A stretch of DNA of 64,000 nt from positions 1 through 64,000 of the forward strand of contig QZKN01000016.1 in the NCBI GenBank assembly GCA_003598175.1, in the 5' to 3' direction. The position numbers and the translations under genes were made by a program. Within the stretch, counting starts at the first letter, position 1; every line of letters begins with the position of its first letter. This DNA is from Candidatus Omnitrophota bacterium. Lineage in GTDB: Bacteria > Hinthialibacterota > Hinthialibacteria > Hinthialibacterales > Hinthialibacteraceae. Below the pieces are notes generated by a model, which was given only the letters and a program-made list of their open reading frames with translations, was not told the DNA's origin and made no database searches. This document shows positions 1 to 8,504 of this stretch, in pieces.

Positions 1-653
1 TTTATGGTTATAGCTGGCCGGGAGAGTCTTGTAAAGGGGGAAATTACACTTTCTGTTATTTTCTTTCTTTTTTTTCACTTCCGGAGGCTGACCTGTTACA
101 ATTATTTGAGGAAAATGGATGGAATAGAAACGAGAAGGGCCGCTTAGTCGATCAGGAAGGAAATAAGTTTCATTTTGTCATTCTAAGTGAAAAAAATAAC
201 TCATTAGTGGAAATTCCTGCTTTATTGTTAAGAAATCAACTCAATGAAATTGGTATTGATATGGAGATCGAATGGAAGCCTTTTGAAGAAATATTCAAAA
301 GAATGAATAACGGGGAATATGAAGCGATTTTTATGTATATGTCGGCAGAATCTTCACCTGATCGTATATATTCTTTCTGGCACTCACCCACATCAGATAC
401 GAGTCTTAATTATTGGAATTACAAAAATGAACGGATAGATCGATTGATCGAGGAGTTGCGCGCCAATTTCGATATGCAGGATCGCTATCCCATTTATTCC
501 CAAATCCTCCGGGAATTTGCCGCAGATCCCCCCGGCGTGTTTTTATTCTATCAATATTTATATCTGTTACATTCGAAACAATTCAACATAAAAATTCCCA
601 ACCCCTACGCCATGTACGAGACCATCCATCAATGGGAAATCTCTGAAAATTGA
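1..653 (+). CDS. Peptide ABC transporter substrate-binding protein, C-terminal part (5' partial)
   Basis: This is the C-terminal part of a family 5 extracellular solute-binding protein (SBP_bac_5), which binds oligopeptides or related solutes in the periplasm. The frame ending at 653 has the hallmarks: a PEADLLQLFEENGW stretch (the usual DPEKAKxLLxEAGW helix), then the lobe with EIPALLLRNQLNEIGID, YWNYKNERIDRLIEE and the final FLFYQ region. The first ~75 bases read better in another frame (ESLVKGEI, resembling the IDREALVKG motif). The switch falls at an 8-T run (68-75), and one extra T would join the two frames, so this is either a real frameshift or a homopolymer error. The stop lies 2 bp before the ATG of the downstream sensor kinase, suggesting a shared transcript and possibly a shared signal. 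Confidence 0.75.
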   Translation, partial: YGYSWPGESCKGGNYTFCYFLSFFSLPEADLLQLFEENGWNRNEKGRLVDQEGNKFHFVILSEKNNSLVEIPALLLRNQLNEIGIDMEIEWKPFEEIFKRMNNGEYEAIFMYMSAESSPDRIYSFWHSPTSDTSLNYWNYKNERIDRLIEELRANFDMQDRYPIYSQILREFAADPPGVFLFYQYLYLLHSKQFNIKIPNPYAMYETIHQWEISEN

Positions 654-655
654 TC

Positions 656-2416
656 ATGAAATCCGAATCGTTCATCCCCTTACAACGCTTATTACTGCGA
701 AAAACCCTTTTATTGGTATTGCTATCCGTGCTTCTGGTCGGCGTGACGATCGGTTATATCGCATGGCGCACGCAAATCGATACGATTTCGAGCGGTCTCA
801 TCAATATCGGCGAACAGGCTTCCAATTCCATTGAAGCGTATTTAAACCAGACGCTCGATATCTTGCGCACCGTATCCGAATATACTCGATCAAAACAGGT
901 GCCGCCTGACCAGATCGATTATTACCTCGAAACCCTGGTTCGCAACAATCCCAAACAATTTGAAGAAATCACCCTAATTGGAAATGATGGTATGGAAATT
1001 GCTTCTTCTAGACCGGACAGCAAAATTTTGGATCGTTCCGAGGAAATCCGTGCGTTTCTGCTTGCCGGTTCCGCGGAAATCATATCCGCCGTCTCGGTCG
1101 AAGAAGGAAGGCAAATTCCGGTGATGAAAATCATATTGCCGATTGATCAGCATGGTGAATGGAATGCGATCCTTTTTGCCAAGGTATCGTTGCGGGGTTT
1201 TTGGCACTTGTTCGATCCTTTCATGCCGGGCGGCATTTCGTTTGGAAAGACGGGACATGGCGTGTTAATCGATCAGCAGCGGACCATTATCGGGCATGCG
1301 AATTTGAAAAAAGTATTCAACCGGGAGACGCTTCCGGTCGATTGGAGTTCGGACCACCCAAGAGACTATCGGTTTACACAAATTGGCCCCTCTTTTGCGA
1401 GTGCGTCATATATCGAAACGACGCGGTGGTGGTTGGTTGTCATGATGGAAAAAAGGGAAGCCTATACGGGCGCGACAAAATCCTTGATCATGTCCCTGGG
1501 GATCACGATTCTTTTGGCTTTTTTGCTATGGTATTCCAGTAAACCCATCTCCGCCCGTATTTCGACGCCGATCAAGGATTTAAGCCAGGGGACGCGCCGG
1601 ATTGCCGATGGCGATTTCTCCGTTCGGCTTGAAAGAAATTCAAATATTCGCGAAGTGACGGATTTAACCGATCACTTCAACAAAATGGCAGGGCAATTGC
1701 AGGATACGTTGGATAAATTGCGCCGCGCCGACCGTTTGGCGGCGTTGGGTGCGATGGCGTCGGTCGTGGCTCATGAGATTCGCAATCCTCTTACCAGCAT
1801 CGTCGCTTTATCCAATCACTTGAAAAAGCAGATCACGCAAGGAAATCTGGAATTTCTGGACGAATTCGACGATGTCGTGCCTAACGAATTAAAAAGGCTG
1901 AATGGAATCCTGGAGGACTTTCTTGATTTCGCCAGACCCCGGCCGCCGGAATTGGATTGGCGCAATCTCAACGATGTGATCACCGACACGGTCAATTTCT
2001 TTAAAGCCGGAATTCCCGCAGAGGATGTACATGTCGTTATGGATTTACAGCCGCACATCCCATCTCTGCAATTGGATTCCCAAAAAATGCGTCAGGTGTT
2101 TCTCAATCTCGGCAAAAACGCGCTCGAAGCCTTGCCGGAGAAGAAAGGAAACATCATTTTTTCATCCGAACTGGAGACTTCCTGCTCTCCCCCTTGTGTG
2201 AACGTTCGGATTTGTGACACCGGTTCGGGGATTCCGGAAAAGGTGGCAGATCGGCTTTTTGAACCCTTTGCCACAACCAAAAGTCGGGGATCGGGATTGG
2301 GACTGGCGATTTGCCGACGCATTGTCGAAGAACATGGCGCAACGATTGTGGTGGAATCCTCACGGGAAACAGGAACGGTGTTCAAAATTTCATTTCCCGT
2401 TCAAGCAACAGTATAA
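656..2416 (+). CDS. Membrane sensor histidine kinase (extracytoplasmic sensor, HAMP, HisKA, HATPase)
   Basis: This membrane-bound sensor kinase autophosphorylates and passes phosphate to a response regulator. A first transmembrane helix (about residues 15-38) is followed by a ~240-residue extracytoplasmic sensor of dCache type, a second helix near 280-297, a HAMP linker (SARISTPIKDLSQGTRRIADGDF), and a HisKA domain with His373 in VVAHEIRNPLTS. The ATPase domain has the N box (NLGKNALEAL), G1 (DTGSGIP) and G2 (GSGLGLAICRRIVEEHG). I chose the ATG at 656 over an in-frame TTG at 650. It follows the peptide-binding protein by 2 bp and precedes a lone receiver gene, so a binding protein - kinase - receiver relay is plausible but not shown. 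Confidence 0.9.
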   Translation: MKSESFIPLQRLLLRKTLLLVLLSVLLVGVTIGYIAWRTQIDTISSGLINIGEQASNSIEAYLNQTLDILRTVSEYTRSKQVPPDQIDYYLETLVRNNPKQFEEITLIGNDGMEIASSRPDSKILDRSEEIRAFLLAGSAEIISAVSVEEGRQIPVMKIILPIDQHGEWNAILFAKVSLRGFWHLFDPFMPGGISFGKTGHGVLIDQQRTIIGHANLKKVFNRETLPVDWSSDHPRDYRFTQIGPSFASASYIETTRWWLVVMMEKREAYTGATKSLIMSLGITILLAFLLWYSSKPISARISTPIKDLSQGTRRIADGDFSVRLERNSNIREVTDLTDHFNKMAGQLQDTLDKLRRADRLAALGAMASVVAHEIRNPLTSIVALSNHLKKQITQGNLEFLDEFDDVVPNELKRLNGILEDFLDFARPRPPELDWRNLNDVITDTVNFFKAGIPAEDVHVVMDLQPHIPSLQLDSQKMRQVFLNLGKNALEALPEKKGNIIFSSELETSCSPPCVNVRICDTGSGIPEKVADRLFEPFATTKSRGSGLGLAICRRIVEEHGATIVVESSRETGTVFKISFPVQATV

Positions 2417-2443
2417 TTAAAAAAAGGAAAGGGTATTCAAATA

Positions 2444-2821
2444 ATGACGATTCCGGAAATAGCCGTTATAGAAGACAGCGAATCCACTTACCGTTCCTTG
2501 CGGGCGCTATTGGCAAGTCAGTATGAGGTGAAATGGATTCAATTGGAAAATGAGGACGTCAAACTATCATCCGAATCCCATCCGAACCTGTATGTATTGG
2601 ATCTCGGACTCCCGGATTGTGAAATCGGTTTTCGGATTTTGGAACATCTTCGAAAAAAGTCGCCGACGACGCCCATTATTATCCTGACAGGCTATTGCGA
2701 CGCTCGCACCGCCGTGCGGGCGATGAAATTGGGCGCCAATGATTATATTCAGAAACCGTTGGATCCGGACACGTTTTTGACAACGATTAACGAGATGATT
2801 ATGACGCCGAATCGGCACTGA
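2444..2821 (+). CDS. Single-domain response regulator (receiver only)
   Basis: A 125-residue CheY-like receiver with no output domain. The acidic pocket is E10-D11, the phospho-acceptor is D53 (VLDLGLPD), the switch residue is T82 (ILTGYC) and the conserved lysine is K104 (QKPLD). An AAAGGAAAGGG stretch lies upstream of the ATG. It follows the sensor kinase by 27 bp and is its natural phosphorylation target. With no DNA-binding domain it must act by protein contact or as a phosphorelay intermediate, possibly toward the receiver-kinase hybrid encoded just downstream. Confidence 0.88.
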   Translation: MTIPEIAVIEDSESTYRSLRALLASQYEVKWIQLENEDVKLSSESHPNLYVLDLGLPDCEIGFRILEHLRKKSPTTPIIILTGYCDARTAVRAMKLGANDYIQKPLDPDTFLTTINEMIMTPNRH

Positions 2822-3023
2822 TGGAATCGGAATCCTCGCGCTTGACGGATGGATAGCGTTCATAGAGTTCACTCAGGATTTTGTAATTTTCGCAGGTAAC
2901 GACGAGAATTTTCAATTTTTCAGCGTTCGTAAGGTTGCTCCGGATGATCTCTTCCATGCGGCAAAGCACCTCCAGGTCGAGTTGCTCTTTCGATAAGGTA
3001 TGATATGCTATATTGAGTTGCAT
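2799..3023 (-). CDS. Possible small hypothetical protein
   Basis: An open frame of 74 codons on the opposite strand fills the gap between two signalling genes and overlaps the end of the lone receiver gene by 23 bp. The predicted product is charged and probably helical (KEQLDLEVLCRMEEI, NAEKLKILVVTCENY), has no signal peptide, and matches no family I recognise. There is no convincing ribosome-binding site before the ATG. It is kept because its amino acid composition looks protein-like and it fills a gap between genes; it may equally be non-coding. Confidence 0.33.
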   Translation of the reverse strand: MQLNIAYHTLSKEQLDLEVLCRMEEIIRSNLTNAEKLKILVVTCENYKILSELYERYPSVKREDSDSISADSAS

Positions 3024-3052
3024 GAGTTTTGTGAATATGTAAGGTGTTGAGC

Positions 3053-4123
3053 ATGTCGAATAAATCGATTCTACTCATTGAAGATGATATCGCAACCCAG
3101 CGCGCTTATAAAGCCGTGTGCAAAGGCGATTATGTGATTCATACGGGTTCGACCGTAAAAGAGGCGAAGGCCATCCTCGAAACCGAGCATATTGATCTGC
3201 TTTTGTTGGATCATCTTCTGCCCGACGGAACCGGACTCGATTTTATCGATAGCCTTTGCCAAAACGGATTTTCGAAACCCATCATCGTGATTACCGCGTA
3301 TCCAAGCCGCGAGCTCGTCAATCGCTATTTGGGATTGGACGTGGTCCAACAATTGTTGGTCAAACCGGTCGATCCCTCGCTGCTGCAATTTGCGATTCAA
3401 CACATTCTCAATCCGGACAACGATTATACCCGAGATCTGTATAATTACCAAAAAATGGTGATTACTGCGGATTTTGCCCTGCCGCTCATTCACGAAATCA
3501 ACAACTTCCTGACCTCCACGATCGGATATCTGAATCTCTGGTGCAGCCGTAATAAGAAAGACGACGATAACTACCGTTTGATCAAGAATTCACTTAAATC
3601 GGCCAACGCCATCTCCAACCTGACGTCTCGTTTTTTATCTGCCACCAAACCATACAAACTGGAGTGGAAACTCACCGACGTCAATGATGTTCTTTTTTCC
3701 GCCTACGAACTGGCTTGCGCCCGCATGAAAGTTCTCTGTGAATTTCAATTGAATTTGAGCGACTCCCTGCCGAAATGTGAAACCGTGGGGGATTTGCTCA
3801 TGCAAATCGTATTGAATTTAATCCTGAATGCATTGCAGGCCATGCAGATCACGGGCGGCATTCTTACGGTCGCTTCCCGTCTCGTTTCCCCCACGCAAAT
3901 CTGTATCATCGTGTCGGATACGGGAGAAGGAATCGCCGAAGATCTCATGCCCAAAATTTTTGATCCGTTTTTTACGACAAAACAAAACGGCGTCGGGCTC
4001 GGCCTTTTCGTCGTCAAACGGATTATCACGCAGTTGGGGGGAGAACTTTTATTTGAAAGTGAACGGATGGTCGGCACCACCGCCACCATCTATTTGCCGA
4101 TCCGAAGAAAATATAGCGGGTAG
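3053..4123 (+). CDS. Hybrid response regulator - histidine kinase (soluble)
   Basis: A cytoplasmic protein with an N-terminal receiver and a C-terminal histidine kinase core. The receiver has D11-D12, phospho-acceptor D53 (LLLLDHLLPDG) and K in LLVKPVDP. The dimerisation region carries His147 in PLIHEINNFLTS, a divergent HisKA with NN in place of the usual RNPL. The ATPase domain has NLILNALQAM, DTGEGIAEDL and GVGLGLFVVKRII. Receiver-first hybrids usually take phosphate from another kinase and regulate their own kinase core. The ATG at 3053, with AAGG at 3041, is preferred over a GTG at 3044. It lies on the same strand as the upstream kinase and receiver, and the prepilin gene starts 19 bp downstream. 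Confidence 0.87.
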   Translation: MSNKSILLIEDDIATQRAYKAVCKGDYVIHTGSTVKEAKAILETEHIDLLLLDHLLPDGTGLDFIDSLCQNGFSKPIIVITAYPSRELVNRYLGLDVVQQLLVKPVDPSLLQFAIQHILNPDNDYTRDLYNYQKMVITADFALPLIHEINNFLTSTIGYLNLWCSRNKKDDDNYRLIKNSLKSANAISNLTSRFLSATKPYKLEWKLTDVNDVLFSAYELACARMKVLCEFQLNLSDSLPKCETVGDLLMQIVLNLILNALQAMQITGGILTVASRLVSPTQICIIVSDTGEGIAEDLMPKIFDPFFTTKQNGVGLGLFVVKRIITQLGGELLFESERMVGTTATIYLPIRRKYSG

Positions 4124-4142
4124 ATTTTTTTTTGTTGTTATT

Positions 4143-4688
4143 ATGAACAAGGGACAAAGTTTTACACTGATCGAGCTACTGATTGTCGTGGCGATTATCG
4201 GTATTCTTGCCGCCATTGCCGTTCCGAATTTTCGCAACGCGCATATGCGCGCCTTGGTTGCGCGTGTACAAGCCGACTTTCGTTCTCTTGCAAACGCCGT
4301 GGAATCGTACAAAGTCGACCAGGGGATTTTCCCGTTCGACGGAAACGATTATCCGGAACTGACGTTGGAAAAATTCAATCAACGCGCGGTCCAGCAGGTT
4401 CTAACAACGCCAATATCTTATATTGATCATATACCCCTGGATCCGTTCCACGTGGAAATGGAAGAGCCCGATGCCACGATGACGATCCTGTTTCCGCATC
4501 CGCCGTTTCCCTATCTTTATTTTACCTATTACGGATACGACACCCATCGCGGCAATCCCTCCATTTTTTATTTTTTTAGTTTCGGGCCGGATGCGGACAT
4601 CGACATGTTGTCCGGAAACGAAATCATCCCCTATGATCCGAGCAACGGATTAAATAGCAACGGCGATTTGTATCGCATGGGACCGTAA
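4143..4688 (+). CDS. Type II secretion / type IV pilin-like prepilin (GspG-like)
   Basis: A 181-residue protein with a class III prepilin signal: a short basic leader, then FTLIELLIVVAIIGILAAIA with the conserved Glu at +5, followed by a C-terminal globular domain ending GLNSNGDLYRMG, as in the stand-alone prepilins abundant in planctomycete-like bacteria. Prepilin peptidase normally cuts after Gly at -1. Here the residue before Phe is Ser and Gly sits at -3, so processing may be altered or inefficient. The start is the ATG 19 bp after the hybrid kinase stop, which suggests co-transcription. A closely related gene is split in two at 48.2 and 53.5 kb. Confidence 0.85.
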   Translation: MNKGQSFTLIELLIVVAIIGILAAIAVPNFRNAHMRALVARVQADFRSLANAVESYKVDQGIFPFDGNDYPELTLEKFNQRAVQQVLTTPISYIDHIPLDPFHVEMEEPDATMTILFPHPPFPYLYFTYYGYDTHRGNPSIFYFFSFGPDADIDMLSGNEIIPYDPSNGLNSNGDLYRMGP

Positions 4689-4734
4689 CGGCAGCCGCAG
4701 AACATTGCGGTTCGAATGGTTGTTGATTCTCATT

Positions 4735-5616
4735 TCAATTTTGATAATACTGTTCATAAACCGAATCGATTTGATGCGCGTCCACCCCCACTTCGAGCAT
4801 ACGGCGAATATCCGCTTCGGCATTGTAAGGCGAGCCTACGGGATAATGAAAGGTGTTGATGGAAGGGATGACCAGTCCGCCGGCGGCCTGGATTTTTTTC
4901 ACCATTTCGTTACTGATCCGGCGCGGCCAGCCGAACCAGAACTTCCCCTTCAATGAAACCGTGTTGTCCGCCTCGAATTTTTTCATTTCTTCCTGACCAA
5001 GGCAGGGCATGGCTTTGCCTTGCAGATAACGCAAGGCTTTGGGAAACGTACAGATGGAGACGGTTGCGTTTGTCAGATGATAGGTTTCCAGCGAATCGGC
5101 AATGGTTTGATAAAATAAATCACTTCCATCGAATTTAATATCAAGCATCACGCCCAAATGAAGTTTTTCACAGAGCGCCAGCGCGGCATCGAGAGTCGAA
5201 ATGAATTGGTCGCTGTTCTTGAATTTGATTTTCGTCACCTCGTCGGCGGTGAAATCCGCAATGACTTTGTCCATGCCGCAGGCTTTTTGCATCGTATCAT
5301 CATGGAAAAGAATAGGAACGTGATCTTTGCTTTCCTGGACGTCCAACTCCACCATTTCGTAGCCCCGCTCGGCGGCCAATTCGATGGCGCGCAGAGAGCA
5401 TTCCGGCGATTCGGGCGTAATGAAACCGCCGCGGTGCAGGATGAGGATGGGCGCGCGGTGTTTGTATGAACTCGGATCGTAAATATTGATGAGTGGAGAT
5501 TTCACAGCATCGACGCCGCTGCGAAACGCCGGTTCGTCGGCGAATGATCCACACAAATGAATAGAGAACAAAAAAGTGAAAGCGGAAGCATTGAAAAGAC
5601 ACGGAAAGCGTTTCAT
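4735..5616 (-). CDS. Secreted glycerophosphodiester phosphodiesterase
   Basis: This enzyme hydrolyses glycerophosphodiesters to glycerol-3-phosphate and an alcohol. After a signal peptide (MKRFPCLFNASAFTFLF...) comes the GDPD TIM barrel: the catalytic HRGG motif, then PESPECSLRAIELA (the usual APENT region), MVELDVQESKD (metal-binding Glu and Asp) and PILFHDDT (second catalytic His). I chose the ATG at 5616 because GAGGAG lies 8 bp upstream; longer in-frame starts would hide the signal peptide. The roughly 290-residue length is normal for secreted family members. It is divergently transcribed from the peptidase gene. Confidence 0.9.
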   Translation of the reverse strand: MKRFPCLFNASAFTFLFSIHLCGSFADEPAFRSGVDAVKSPLINIYDPSSYKHRAPILILHRGGFITPESPECSLRAIELAAERGYEMVELDVQESKDHVPILFHDDTMQKACGMDKVIADFTADEVTKIKFKNSDQFISTLDAALALCEKLHLGVMLDIKFDGSDLFYQTIADSLETYHLTNATVSICTFPKALRYLQGKAMPCLGQEEMKKFEADNTVSLKGKFWFGWPRRISNEMVKKIQAAGGLVIPSINTFHYPVGSPYNAEADIRRMLEVGVDAHQIDSVYEQYYQN

Positions 5617-5792
5617 ATCATAAACTCCTCCATCAGAGAAATTGAACGTGGAAGAAATCATAATAGGTTTGGGAAAAGAAGTATAGAGAATGTTTTGTGA
5701 TTCATGAATTTTGAACAATCCGGCGGTTTATGCCTGCCTTTCGCGCTGGTTTGCGATTATGATGGACAAAAAATTGTATGGGAGTTGTATGG

Positions 5793-8105
5793 ATGATTCG
5801 GATACGGAAAAGCATAGCGTGGCGCGGCATCTTGGTGTTGATTTTTTGTATTGTTATAGGACCTGTTCTTTTCGCAGAACACGGCGACGAAAACGAATCG
5901 CTGAAAGACATCACTCTCGATTATCTCTACAAAAAGAATGAATTGGGAATCAAACCTGTCGATCCCGATTTGCCGCGTTCGTTGCAATGGTCGGAAGAAG
6001 GGCATATTCTGGCCTATTTGGTTTCGTTTGCCACCGAAGCGCCGCATCTGGTGTTGTACAACCCCGCGAAAGACGCCACTGCGTTTCTGGTAACCCCGTT
6101 TGCCTTGCACGACGCGTTAATCGAACTGGCGTCGCAACCGCAAGGCGTCGCCATTGCGCCTTCATCGCAACCACGGCGTATCCCCGAGGATGCCACCACA
6201 TGGAAAAAAATCGATGGGTATGACTGGACAAAAAAAGAAAACAGGATTCGTTTGCACGTGGAAGGGAAAAAATACCTCTGGCAACCGGAGGAAAATGTAT
6301 TGCAGGAAGAAACGCGTCCCCAGCTCCCCGGCGGCGAAAAGAACGACGTGGAGTTCTCGCCGAACGAGCGCTATGCCGCTTACACGCGCGCGAACGATAT
6401 TTATGTGTATGATTTGCAACAGAAAAAAGAGTTCCGGGTAACGTTTGACGGCGGCGATGCCGTACTCAACGGTCGCATGACGTGGGTGTATTGGGAGGAA
6501 CTCCATTACCGCCGCAGTTGGCGCGCGTTTTACTGGTCGCCGAACAGCGATGCCTTGGCCTATCTGCAATTCAACGAAACCGGCGTGTCGGTGTATCCGG
6601 TCACTGACTTTTCTTCCCCGGTTCCGACGACGCGAAACATGTATTATCCCAAAGCCGGCACGAAAAATCCGGACGTGCGGTTGGGCGTGGTTTCGCTTTC
6701 AACGCGCGATACGCGTTGGATCGATTTGGGCGAGCCGTACGAATACATCAACGACGTCAGCTGGCGACCGGACGGGAAAACGCTGGCCGTGCAGGTCCTG
6801 AACCGCGCGCAAACTCAGCTGCGCGTCCTGTTCGCCAATCCGATTGACGGATCCAGCCGCATCGTTCTCGAAGAAAACGACGCGGTGTGGATCAACGTCA
6901 TGGGCGGACCGTTTTTTCTGGAACGCCAGGATGATTTCTTATGGCTTTCGGAGCGCGACGGCTATCGCCATCTCTATCGTTATTCCGGCGACGGGAAAAA
7001 AGTCAAACAACTGACGAACGGCGAATGGGAAGTGAATCCCAGTCTTTGGCGCATCGCCGTCGATCTCGATGAGAACCACCATCGCGTCTATTTCAACGCG
7101 ACGGAGAAATCGCCGCTGGAAACGCACGTCTATTCGGTTTCCCTCAACGGCGGGAAACTACAACGATTGACGCAGGAAGAGGGCTCGCACAACATCGATC
7201 TTTCCGCGGATCGAAAATTTGCATTGGATAGTCTTACCAGCCTGACGGTCCCACGCAAAATTCAGGTTCTGGACCATCGCGGGCGAGTGATCCGGATTTT
7301 GGGAGAAACGACAATTGACGAGTATGCTCCTTATCGCATCAAAAGCGCCGAATTGCTGGAATTGCAGGGGCCGAACCATCTAACATTTTATGCCAGGATG
7401 CTGAAACCGTTCAATTTTAATCCGAATCAAACATATCCGGTGATTTTACACGTATACGGCGGTCCGGCGGGGCAGGTGGCGGAGCACACGTTTACCAGTG
7501 AGCAGGACATGGCGTTCGTCAATCGCGGATTCATTTTATTTTCGTTCGATACGCGCGGAACGCCGGGCCGAGGAAAGAAATGGCTCAATGCGATTCATCG
7601 CAATACGTGTGACAAGCCGCTCGAGGATTTGCATTTCGCCGTCGATTATTTGAAATCGCTGCCCTACGTCGACGGAGATCGCATCGGCGTGTGGGGATGG
7701 AGCAACGGCGGATACATGACCTGCGCCGCCATGCTGAAAGCGGCGGGTTTGTTCCGCGCCGGCGCAGCAGTCGCGCCGGTCACGGACTGGCGGTTGTACG
7801 ACACGGTTTACACGGAACGTTATATGGGCGATCCCGACGAAAACCAGGAAGGATATAAAGAAAGCGCGCCGATCCATTATGCGGAAAAATTACAAGGCAA
7901 ACTGCTTATCGCGCACGGCGTGAGCGACGACAACGTCCACATTCAAAATGTGTACAGCCTCGTGGATAAACTGCTGGAAGCGGAGAAACCGTATGAGTTG
8001 TACGTCTATCCCCAACGCGACCACGGAATCGGTGGAGATAAACGGCGGTATCATTTGTTTGATCGGATTTTGGATTTTTTTGAGCGGGAACTTGCTGCTA
8101 AATAG
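5793..8105 (+). CDS. Dipeptidyl peptidase IV-like serine peptidase (S9B)
   Basis: A secreted or membrane-anchored prolyl peptidase. An N-terminal hydrophobic segment (WRGILVLIFCIVIGPVLF) is followed by a DPP-IV beta-propeller, including the substrate-anchoring double Glu region (WVYWEELHYRRS), and the alpha/beta hydrolase domain. The catalytic triad is S637 in GWSNGG, D712 in GVSDDNVH and H744 in QRDHGIGG; the 32-residue Asp-to-His gap matches DPP-IV exactly. The nucleophile elbow has Asn where DPP-IV has Tyr (GWSYGG). The ATG at 5793 follows GGGAG by 8 bp; an ATG at 5778 is the alternative. It would release X-Pro dipeptides from periplasmic or extracellular peptides. Confidence 0.9.
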   Translation: MIRIRKSIAWRGILVLIFCIVIGPVLFAEHGDENESLKDITLDYLYKKNELGIKPVDPDLPRSLQWSEEGHILAYLVSFATEAPHLVLYNPAKDATAFLVTPFALHDALIELASQPQGVAIAPSSQPRRIPEDATTWKKIDGYDWTKKENRIRLHVEGKKYLWQPEENVLQEETRPQLPGGEKNDVEFSPNERYAAYTRANDIYVYDLQQKKEFRVTFDGGDAVLNGRMTWVYWEELHYRRSWRAFYWSPNSDALAYLQFNETGVSVYPVTDFSSPVPTTRNMYYPKAGTKNPDVRLGVVSLSTRDTRWIDLGEPYEYINDVSWRPDGKTLAVQVLNRAQTQLRVLFANPIDGSSRIVLEENDAVWINVMGGPFFLERQDDFLWLSERDGYRHLYRYSGDGKKVKQLTNGEWEVNPSLWRIAVDLDENHHRVYFNATEKSPLETHVYSVSLNGGKLQRLTQEEGSHNIDLSADRKFALDSLTSLTVPRKIQVLDHRGRVIRILGETTIDEYAPYRIKSAELLELQGPNHLTFYARMLKPFNFNPNQTYPVILHVYGGPAGQVAEHTFTSEQDMAFVNRGFILFSFDTRGTPGRGKKWLNAIHRNTCDKPLEDLHFAVDYLKSLPYVDGDRIGVWGWSNGGYMTCAAMLKAAGLFRAGAAVAPVTDWRLYDTVYTERYMGDPDENQEGYKESAPIHYAEKLQGKLLIAHGVSDDNVHIQNVYSLVDKLLEAEKPYELYVYPQRDHGIGGDKRRYHLFDRILDFFERELAAK

Positions 8106-8504
8106 TATGTTTTTACGACCATTCCCATGTAGGATTATACCAACCACGTTCATCCTTTAATAATGACTTTCTTAACTCACATTGCGCAGAATCTTCAAAA
8201 CCGGCCGGTATTTCCCCTCCCCACCCCCCGTCAACGGGGAAGACGTGTTTATCCCCCTATTGACGGGGGGATCATAGGGGGGGTGCGTAAGGTGAGTAAC
8301 TTAATCAATTCCACCAAACAAATAATAGGGAACCACGTACCGTAAGTCCAAATTAAAAGGATGGTTTATCAATGACTTGATGATAGAATAAAAATGTGGA
8401 GAGAACAAATTCCGGAGAGCGCATAGTCTTCGTGCAGGGTGCGTTGTTTCTGCCGGAAGGCAGTATCTGGCCAAATAATATAATTGTAAATAGGGTCGGC
8501 ATTC
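8106..8504 (+). repeat. Intergenic region with G/C-rich inverted repeat
   Basis: No convincing gene lies here. At 8224-8234 and 8260-8270 a perfect 11-bp inverted repeat (CCCCCCGTCAA / TTGACGGGGGG) encloses a smaller GGGG/CCCC stem; further C- and G-runs flank it outside. It lies downstream of the peptidase gene but is followed by no T-run, so it fits a repeated palindromic element better than a terminator. The rest, up to the kinase start at 8505, shows no clear motif. Confidence 0.55.

Noticed and set aside
8163-8345. 60-codon open frame across the G/C-rich palindrome
   Set aside because: The frame is open only because of the G and C runs of the palindrome; no start signal.
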